This document shows positions 30,837-35,750 of a stretch of DNA of 35,750 nt, in pieces (within the stretch, counting starts at the first letter, position 1; the number at the start of each line of letters is the position of its first letter). The translations under genes and the position numbers were made by a program. This DNA comes from Limiplasma sp964416065 (GTDB lineage Bacteria; Bacillota; Clostridia; Christensenellales; Aristaeellaceae). The notes under the pieces were generated by a model. That model saw only the letters and a list, made by a program, of their open reading frames with translations, searched no databases and was not told the DNA's origin. The stretch lies in assembly GCA_964416065.1 (NCBI GenBank), contig CAYQCL010000025.1:1-35750 (forward strand), written 5' to 3'.

Positions 30837-32006
30837 TCATCTAAGCGTATGCGCAAGCCCCGCCGCGATATTTCGCGCGAGCCGGTCGGCCTCGAGCACG
30901 TCCTCAAGCGTATCGGCGGGCAAATGGCCCGCGCGGCTCAGGGTTTCCTCCACGATATCAAAGATTCGTCCGACGCGGATGGGTTCCTGCTCGGAGGAAT
31001 GTAACAATTCCCCGACCGCAACCTCGTTGGCCGCGTTGAGCACACAGCCTGCCGCGCCGCCCGCCTCCAGGCATTCCCGCGCAAGGCGGACAGAGGGGAA
31101 GCGCTCGGGGTCGGGGCGCTCAAAGCTGAGCGCCTGAAGCCGGAAGAGGTCGAGCGGCTCGCCGCCCGTGGACAGGCGGATGGGATAGCTCATGGCGTAG
31201 AGGATGGGCAGTCGCATATCGGGCGTGCCAAGCTGAGCGATGAGCGCGCCGTCGGCAAATTCCACGCCGCTGTGGATGACGCTCTGCGGATGGACGACGA
31301 CCTCGATCTGTTCCGGCGAGGCGGAGAAGAGCCATTTGGCCTCGATCATTTCCAGCGCCTTGTTGAACAGGGTCGCGGAATCAATGGTAATCTTTCGGCC
31401 CATGACCCAGTTGGGATGCCTGAGCGCCTGTTCCTTTGTGGCGTTTCGGATATCCTCCTTGGTCCATGCGCGAAACGGCCCGCCCGAGCAGGTCAGCAGG
31501 ATGCGCCGAAGCGGGTTTCCGTTCGCCCCCTCAAGGCATTGGAAGATGGCGCTATGCTCGCTGTCCACCGGAAGAAGCGAATGCACGCCCTCACGCGCGG
31601 CGGCCTCCATAACCAGGTGCCCGCCCGCGACCAGCGCCTCTTTATTGGCCAGCAGCACCCGCTTATGATGGGCAAGGGCGCATAGGACGCTGCTCAGGCC
31701 CACCATGCCGACCACACTGACCAGCACGTCGTCACAGTCGCATTGCGCGGCCAGCGTCAGCGCGTCCGATCCGAATACCCACTCACAGAAGCGGACGTCC
31801 TGGGGAAGATCCTCCCTCGGGATGGGCTGGACGAGCCCCGCCAGCCTTGGACGGAACGCGCGCACCTGCTCAAACAGCTTTTCACGGCTTGTGTTGGCGA
31901 CGAGCGCGGCAATTTCAAACCTGTCCTGATGAAGCGCCGCCACCTCAAGCGCCTGCGTCCCGATGCTCCCCGTCGAACCCAGTATGGCCAAACGCCGCCT
32001 CTTCAT
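30837..32006 (-). CDS. dxr: 1-deoxy-D-xylulose 5-phosphate reductoisomerase
   Basis: Second enzyme of the MEP isoprenoid pathway, converting DXP to MEP with NADPH and a divalent metal; 389 residues, normal length. Seen: nucleotide-binding GSTGSIGTQAL at the N-terminus, the metal and substrate motif PVDSEHSA, SGGPFR, the HPNWVMGRKITIDSATL block and HPQSVIHS. All expected motifs are intact. GAGG lies 8 bases before the ATG. It supplies precursors for the undecaprenyl chain made by the adjacent uppS product. A GC-rich hairpin precedes it. Confidence 0.96.
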   Translation of the reverse strand: MKRRRLAILGSTGSIGTQALEVAALHQDRFEIAALVANTSREKLFEQVRAFRPRLAGLVQPIPREDLPQDVRFCEWVFGSDALTLAAQCDCDDVLVSVVGMVGLSSVLCALAHHKRVLLANKEALVAGGHLVMEAAAREGVHSLLPVDSEHSAIFQCLEGANGNPLRRILLTCSGGPFRAWTKEDIRNATKEQALRHPNWVMGRKITIDSATLFNKALEMIEAKWLFSASPEQIEVVVHPQSVIHSGVEFADGALIAQLGTPDMRLPILYAMSYPIRLSTGGEPLDLFRLQALSFERPDPERFPSVRLARECLEAGGAAGCVLNAANEVAVGELLHSSEQEPIRVGRIFDIVEETLSRAGHLPADTLEDVLEADRLARNIAAGLAHTLR

Positions 32007-32043
32007 ACAAAAACCTCTTTCCGATAGAATGGTGGTACAGGCG

Positions 32044-32070
32044 CGCCGGAGCGCGGGCGGCGCTCCGGCG
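32044..32070 (-). other. Strong GC hairpin between cdsA and dxr
   Basis: CGCCGGAGCGC (32044-32054) pairs perfectly with GCGCTCCGGCG (32060-32070) over a 5-nt loop. There is no T tract on either strand, so it is not a standard terminator; it may stabilise or mark a processing point of the operon mRNA. Confidence 0.55.
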
Positions 32071-32100
32071 TCGGGCTCAATGAACGGATGAGAAGGACGC

Positions 32101-32952
32101 TCACATCCCGGCCATCAGAATCACGCGGTAGCAATAGACGATGATCGCGGTAAAGACGATGCTATCCAGCCGGTCGAGCATGCCGCCATGACCGGGGAAG
32201 ATGTTGCCGAAATCCTTGATTTTGCAATGCCGCTTGACCATGCTGGCGAACAGGTCGCCCATCTGACCGGCGACGCCGCCGAACAGTCCGGCCAGCATAT
32301 CGCCCCAGACTGGCGGGAAGCCGCCGAATTCGGGAAAGCACGCCGCGAAAATCCGGCCGGTCACGATGGCGCACAGAATACTGCCGATCAGACCTCCGAT
32401 CGCGCCCGCAACGGTCTTGTTAGGGCTGATATGCGGACACAGCTTCGGTCCGCCCACGGCGCTGCCGACGAAATACGCGCAGGTATCCCCTCCCACGGCG
32501 ATGGCGAAGACCAGCACCATCAGAAACGCCTGAAGGCAACGCGGCTCGGTGTCCAGAATGCCGAACAGGCACATGCCTGGAAGCACCAGCGTCAGCATCG
32601 GCAGGACGCTCATCTCAATGTCGATCAGATCGGGATCCTCGCGGCGCATGACCATCAGGAGCACGCAAAAGCTCAAAAGGGTCAAAATTGGGATGATGAC
32701 AACGGAGGAGTAAAACATCATCAGCGGGACGGAGACGGCCAGTCCCGCGAAGCTCGTCCACCAGACGGGATGATGCCCGAAGCGCCTGAACGCGTCCAGC
32801 TCCTCATACAGCGCCACAGACAGACAGAAAAACGCGGCCAGGGAGAACAGCCAGCCGCCCACATAGAGCACAATCGCCAGAAGCACGATCAGCACCGCTC
32901 CGGTGATGACGCGCTGAGAACGTGAGGAGCGTTTCTTTGTTTCTTCGCTCAT
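32101..32952 (-). CDS. cdsA: Phosphatidate cytidylyltransferase
   Basis: Integral membrane enzyme of 283 residues making CDP-diacylglycerol from phosphatidic acid and CTP, the precursor of phosphatidylglycerol and cardiolipin. About eight membrane helices. The CdsA signature is present near the C-terminus (KIKDFGNIFPGHGGMLDRLDS, with the conserved acidic pair in DRLDS) and a conserved GGDTCAYFVG segment lies in the middle. AAGGAGG precedes the 32952 ATG by 4-5 bases. Lies 20 bases after uppS in the same operon. Confidence 0.94.
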   Translation of the reverse strand: MSEETKKRSSRSQRVITGAVLIVLLAIVLYVGGWLFSLAAFFCLSVALYEELDAFRRFGHHPVWWTSFAGLAVSVPLMMFYSSVVIIPILTLLSFCVLLMVMRREDPDLIDIEMSVLPMLTLVLPGMCLFGILDTEPRCLQAFLMVLVFAIAVGGDTCAYFVGSAVGGPKLCPHISPNKTVAGAIGGLIGSILCAIVTGRIFAACFPEFGGFPPVWGDMLAGLFGGVAGQMGDLFASMVKRHCKIKDFGNIFPGHGGMLDRLDSIVFTAIIVYCYRVILMAGM

Positions 32953-32972
32953 GGAACCTCCTTTTGGGCGGA

Positions 32973-33710
32973 TCATTCCTCGCGCCCGCCAAAGCGGCGC
33001 TTTCGGCCTTGGAATTCCGCGATGCATTGATGATATTGCTCAAGGGTGAAATCCGGCCAGAGCACGGAGAGAAATATGAACTCCGCGTAGGCGCATTGGA
33101 AGAGCAGGAAATTGCTCTGACGCATCTCGCCGCTGGTACGGATCAGCAGATCGACGTCGGGAAGACCGGCGGTATAGAGCCTGCTTGAAAAGGCTGCCTC
33201 GTCAATGCTCTCAGGCTTGATCCGCCCCGACGCTACATCCAGGGCAAGCAGACGCGCCGCGCGAACGGCCTCGGCGCGCGCGCCGTAGTTGATGGCGATG
33301 TTGAGCTTGAGGCCGGTGTTATCCCGCGTGCGGCGCTCGGCCTCGTAAAGCGTATCGCGCTGCATCGGGGGAAGGCCGTCCTTGTCGCCCAAAATGGTGA
33401 TACGGACGTTCTTTTCATCCAGTTCATCGATCTCGCTTTGAAAGAAATCCAGAATGAGCTGCATCAGTGCGTCCACCTCGGCCTGGGGACGCGACCAGTT
33501 TTCGGTCGAAAAGGCATAGAGCGAAAGCGCCTGGATGCCGATATCGCTGGAATTGCGGATGATCTCCCGAAGCGTCTCCGTGCCAGTGCGGTGCCCCATG
33601 GCGACCTTGACCTTATGCTGCTTGGCCCAGCGGCCATTGCCGTCCATAATGATCGCCACGTGCTTTGGCAGCCGATTCAGATCGATCGGGGCGTAAAGCG
33701 GAATACTCAT
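32973..33710 (-). CDS. uppS: Isoprenyl transferase (undecaprenyl diphosphate synthase)
   Basis: Cis-prenyltransferase of 245 residues that extends farnesyl diphosphate with isopentenyl units to the lipid carrier for cell-wall synthesis. The catalytic MDGNGRWA has D23 (equivalent to E. coli D26); the conserved H-x-x-G in MGHRTGTETLRE, YAFSTENW, and the C-terminal RTSGE.RQSNF and ..WPDF segments are present. AAAGGAG precedes the ATG. The start overlaps the stop of the small upstream ORF (ATGA), so they are translationally coupled. Confidence 0.96.
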   Translation of the reverse strand: MSIPLYAPIDLNRLPKHVAIIMDGNGRWAKQHKVKVAMGHRTGTETLREIIRNSSDIGIQALSLYAFSTENWSRPQAEVDALMQLILDFFQSEIDELDEKNVRITILGDKDGLPPMQRDTLYEAERRTRDNTGLKLNIAINYGARAEAVRAARLLALDVASGRIKPESIDEAAFSSRLYTAGLPDVDLLIRTSGEMRQSNFLLFQCAYAEFIFLSVLWPDFTLEQYHQCIAEFQGRKRRFGGREE

Positions 33711-33973
33711 GGCTCTCTCCTTTCCGTCGGATCGCCTGTTAAAAAGCGCGAGACGATGAGTCTGCGCCCATCATCCTCGACCGCCACCACACGGGTGGAC
33801 GCATAGCCCTGCTTCTCCCCCTCGGGGGAACGCAGCGCGTCCTCGGGGTACGGCTTTTTGCGCGGCGGCGCGGCAGTGGGCACCACGTCCACGTTCACAA
33901 TGCCGCTCGCGTGCAGAATCGCCAGCGCCGCCTGCGCCGGAAGCCCAAGCAGGTGTTCAAAGGTCTGCTGCAT
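33707..33973 (-). CDS. Small unknown protein coupled to uppS
   Basis: Protein of 88 residues that I do not recognise. It begins MQQTFEHLLGLPAQAALAILHASGI, a hydrophobic helix that looks soluble rather than membrane-spanning, then a Pro/Lys-rich turn and a strand pattern (TRVVAVEDDGRRLIVSRF). The start at 33973 is preferred over 33985 because GGAGG lies 6-7 bases before it. First gene of the uppS operon, with a consensus promoter 45 bases upstream, in the position where frr often stands. The overlap with uppS argues that it is a real gene. Confidence 0.7.
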   Translation of the reverse strand: MQQTFEHLLGLPAQAALAILHASGIVNVDVVPTAAPPRKKPYPEDALRSPEGEKQGYASTRVVAVEDDGRRLIVSRFLTGDPTERREP

Positions 33974-34018
33974 TTCATCCTCCATCGGGAGCTTCGAAAG
34001 GAACCCCTTCAACCTCTT

Positions 34019-34048
34019 ATTATATATGGTCAAAAATGGCGTTGTCAA
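34019..34048 (-). promoter_or_regulatory. Promoter of the uppS-cdsA-dxr-rseP operon
   Basis: TTGACA (34048-34043) and TATAAT (34024-34019) on the minus strand, 18-bp spacer: both boxes perfect. It begins only six bases after the radical SAM gene's stop codon, so the operon starts afresh here. Confidence 0.88.
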
Positions 34049-34054
34049 GGGCGC

Positions 34055-35179
34055 TTAAAACATCAGATCCCCAGGACGGTATCCCTCGGGCAGCGGCTCC
34101 TCCTCCAGGAAGCGGAAATCCTCGTCCTCAAGCACCGGCAAAAACGCCTCGTAGGGGATGCGTGGGAACTCGCAGCCGTAGCCGCTCGAACCGAACCAGC
34201 CGCCCTCCTTGGCGCGCAGGTTGAGATCGCGGGCGAATTTGGTGTGGTTGGAGCAGTCGTGAACCGCGATGTTCCACCCCTCGTCATCCGCGAGCTTCAT
34301 CAGCCGAAGCGTCAGCTCGCGGCTCCAGATCGGGCTCAGGTACCCCAGACGGCAGAAATAGAGGTTCTCGCCGAAATAGTTGGGCAGGTTGTTGGGGTTT
34401 AAGTGAAGCTCGGCCAGGTTCATGAAGTCTAGGCCGGTGGAGAGGATCGTCTTCCTCTTTCTGAGGAAGGCGTCGTAAAACTCTGGCGTCATCGGCGTCT
34501 CAATGCCGACGTAGGGGATGTGCGCCTTGGCAACGGCAAGCATCTCGATCACACGGTCCGAGCAGCCCGACGCGCCCAAGTTGAAGCGCAGCTCATCAAG
34601 ACCGGCCTCGCCCAGCATCCTGAGGTTTTCCTCCGTCGCCAGCGTGCCGTTGGTATACATATGCTGGTGGATGCCCGCCTGATGAAAGCGGCGGATGATC
34701 CCCTCGTACTTCTCGATCTCCATGAAGGGTTCAAGGTATACATAAGAGATGCCGGTGGGCTTTTGAGAGACAGAGAGGAGAAGATCCAGATCTCTCTCGT
34801 AAAACTTGGTGCCGCCAATTTCCCACAGGCCCTCGCCAATCGGCTCGATCGCATCCAGCTCGCCGAAATCGTAACAGAATTTGCATTGCAGATTGCAATG
34901 GTTGGTCTTGCGGATGGCGGTCAGTCCCGATCCGAACAGGCAGGAACGGCAGCCCTTGGGGAAGCGATCGTCCCGCCCCACATAATAGGTGCGGCCCTGA
35001 AGCGATTTCAGCCCCCTGATCTGGGACATGAGCGTCTCCCGCCGCCGCTCCACCGTCGCCTCAATCTGGGCGAACGTTGCGAAGGCCAACTCCTGCTGGC
35101 GTACCATCAATTCCTCCTCCTCATCAAGCTCGGCGAAAAAGCGGAACCACGCGAGGGCGTCTTTCTTGGAAATTTTCAT
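34055..35179 (-). CDS. Radical SAM protein of unknown substrate
   Basis: Protein of 374 residues. The iron-sulfur motif CNLQCKFC (C-x3-C-x2-C) is near residue 105, after a GCRSCLFGSG stretch with two more cysteines. The TIM-barrel part carries YTNGTLATEENL and GIETPMTPEF; further cysteines are at HDCSNH and GYGCEFP near the C-terminus, possibly extra cluster or zinc ligands. AGGAGG (35192-35187) lies 7 bases before the ATG. The N-terminal ~90 residues are charged and helical. No substrate protein or pathway partner is adjacent, so the reaction is unknown. Confidence 0.85.
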   Translation of the reverse strand: MKISKKDALAWFRFFAELDEEEELMVRQQELAFATFAQIEATVERRRETLMSQIRGLKSLQGRTYYVGRDDRFPKGCRSCLFGSGLTAIRKTNHCNLQCKFCYDFGELDAIEPIGEGLWEIGGTKFYERDLDLLLSVSQKPTGISYVYLEPFMEIEKYEGIIRRFHQAGIHQHMYTNGTLATEENLRMLGEAGLDELRFNLGASGCSDRVIEMLAVAKAHIPYVGIETPMTPEFYDAFLRKRKTILSTGLDFMNLAELHLNPNNLPNYFGENLYFCRLGYLSPIWSRELTLRLMKLADDEGWNIAVHDCSNHTKFARDLNLRAKEGGWFGSSGYGCEFPRIPYEAFLPVLEDEDFRFLEEEPLPEGYRPGDLMF

Positions 35180-35207
35180 GCGAATGCCTCCTGAGAATGA
35201 TGTCATT

Positions 35208-35237
35208 ATTATAGCATGCGTGAAGGGGAAGGAACAA
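35208..35237 (-). promoter_or_regulatory. Promoter for the radical SAM gene
   Basis: A perfect TATAAT (35213-35208) preceded by TGC (extended -10); -35 TTGTTC (35237-35232) at 18-bp spacing. The leader would be about 22 bases. Confidence 0.7.
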
Positions 35238-35238
35238 G

Positions 35239-35270
35239 AAAAAAGACGGGGCGGCCTTGGCCATCCCATC
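35239..35270 (-). terminator. Possible terminator upstream of the radical SAM gene
   Basis: On the minus strand an imperfect hairpin (GGCC/GGCC around AA, extended by GGG/CCC and GA/TC with mismatches) is followed by six T (35244-35239). It would end transcription entering from repeat copy F. Confidence 0.45.
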
Positions 35271-35274
35271 TTCA

Positions 35275-35677
35275 GACTGTTGATAAACCCCCTATTTTCG
35301 TAAAGAGCCGCAGCGCCGACCCGTCTGGGTCGGCGCGTCTCTCGCTTGAAAACGCTGTAGCGTAAGGCTTCTGGGACTCTGTCCCAGACCCTGGCAGGGG
35401 TTGATGGAGGGAAGCGCAAGGGCAGCGCGACCGCGAAACGCGGTCACGTTGTTCCGGCCTTTGGCCGGAAGCGCACGGCTCAAATGAAAATTTGGGACGC
35501 GCGACCCTCCGCCCGATGGGACCCTCGGCGAAGCCCAAAACGACCCGCAGGCGTGAGGTTCGACAAGCGCATAGCGCGGCAGCGCCTGCGCGCCGATCAA
35601 ACCGAGGGTGCGAACGAGTGGAGCGGGGCAGGCTATCCGTGCGAGCACGGATAGCCTGTTTTCGCCAGAGGCGAAAG
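35275..35677 (-). repeat. Dispersed hairpin element, copy F (right half plus insert)
   Basis: Begins GACTGTTGATAAACCCC at 35275, then CCGACCC/GGGTCGG, the CGTCTCTCGCTTG segment, TCTGGGAC-TCT-GTCCCAGA (35370-35388) and CCCTGGCAGGGG (35389-35400). Beyond that lies the insert shared with copy E in inverted orientation: GACCGCG-AAA-CGCGGTC (35429-35445), TTCCGGCC-TTT-GGCCGGAA (35452-35470), a decayed CAAAT/ATTTG hairpin, 14-bp arms around GA (35629-35658) and TTTCGCC-AGA-GGCGAAA (35660-35676). The CGACAAAG end seen in B and E is absent. No gene is visible in 35180-35750. Confidence 0.82.
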
Positions 35678-35713
35678 GGGCCTGTTGCAAAAAGCCCACC
35701 CTCAACAGGCCCC
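35678..35713 (-). terminator. Hairpin at window end, possible terminator of an off-window gene
   Basis: GGGGCCTGTTG and CAACAGGCCCC form an 11-bp stem with a 14-nt loop. On the minus strand it directly follows a TAA (35716-35714) that closes a frame open to the window edge, so it may end a gene beyond 35750; no real T tract follows. Confidence 0.4.
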
Positions 35714-35750
35714 TTATGAATCCTGAATTTTACAAAAGAAGCCCCAAAGA

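Noticed and set aside
1..35750. CRISPR array, tRNA, rRNA or riboswitch
   Set aside because: The repeats are dispersed and palindromic, not regularly spaced direct repeats; no cloverleaf, rRNA or known riboswitch core was recognised by eye.

Overview
The window looks like chromosome of a spore-forming Bacillota, probably a high-GC Clostridia-class anaerobe. It encodes a PolC-type replicative polymerase, a YhcN/YlaJ-type sporulation lipoprotein, an LtaS-like lipoteichoic acid enzyme and Gram-positive sugar ABC cassettes. Promoters are canonical TTGACA/TATAAT with AGGAGG ribosome sites. Most of the DNA is clearly GC-rich; the first ~0.85 kb is AT-rich and looks foreign. A narrower taxonomic placement is not supported from sequence alone.

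Layout. 1-608: 3' part of an NgoMIV-like restriction endonuclease. 954-6388: a MoxR AAA+ ATPase, DUF58 and membrane transglutaminase operon. 6754-10032: LtaS-like phosphoglycerol transferase, convergent with a secreted polysaccharide deacetylase. 10197-12045: a two-gene restriction-modification cassette. 12224-16795: polC, with an unusual 110-residue low-complexity linker. 17123-20431: an exported flavin module (FMN-binding protein, exported nitroreductase-fold protein, divergent ApbE flavin transferase). 20447-21510: two decayed genes. 21690-22274: YhcN/YlaJ lipoprotein. 22505-28972: two paralogous sugar ABC cassettes (binding protein plus two permeases, no ATPase) head to head around a shared regulatory region with a LacI-type palindrome. 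29753-33973: an isoprenoid/membrane-lipid operon (small unknown ORF, uppS, cdsA, dxr, rseP). 34055-35179: a radical SAM protein.

The most unusual feature is a family of intergenic elements (six copies, A-F, both orientations). A basic ~150-bp unit is bounded by inverted TCGACAAA ends and built from short perfect palindromes, most of them 6-9 bp arms around a 3-nt loop. In some copies a block of further triloop hairpins appears to be inserted in the apical loop of one conserved hairpin (GCAGGGG/CCCCTGC). Similar triloop palindromes occur in-frame inside the polC linker. I do not recognise this as a named repeat family.

Functionally the window combines cell-envelope biogenesis (transglutaminase operon, LtaS-like enzyme, deacetylase, UppS, CdsA, RseP), replication, sugar uptake, extracytoplasmic flavin redox chemistry and DNA restriction. 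No tRNA, rRNA, CRISPR array or transposase gene was recognised.
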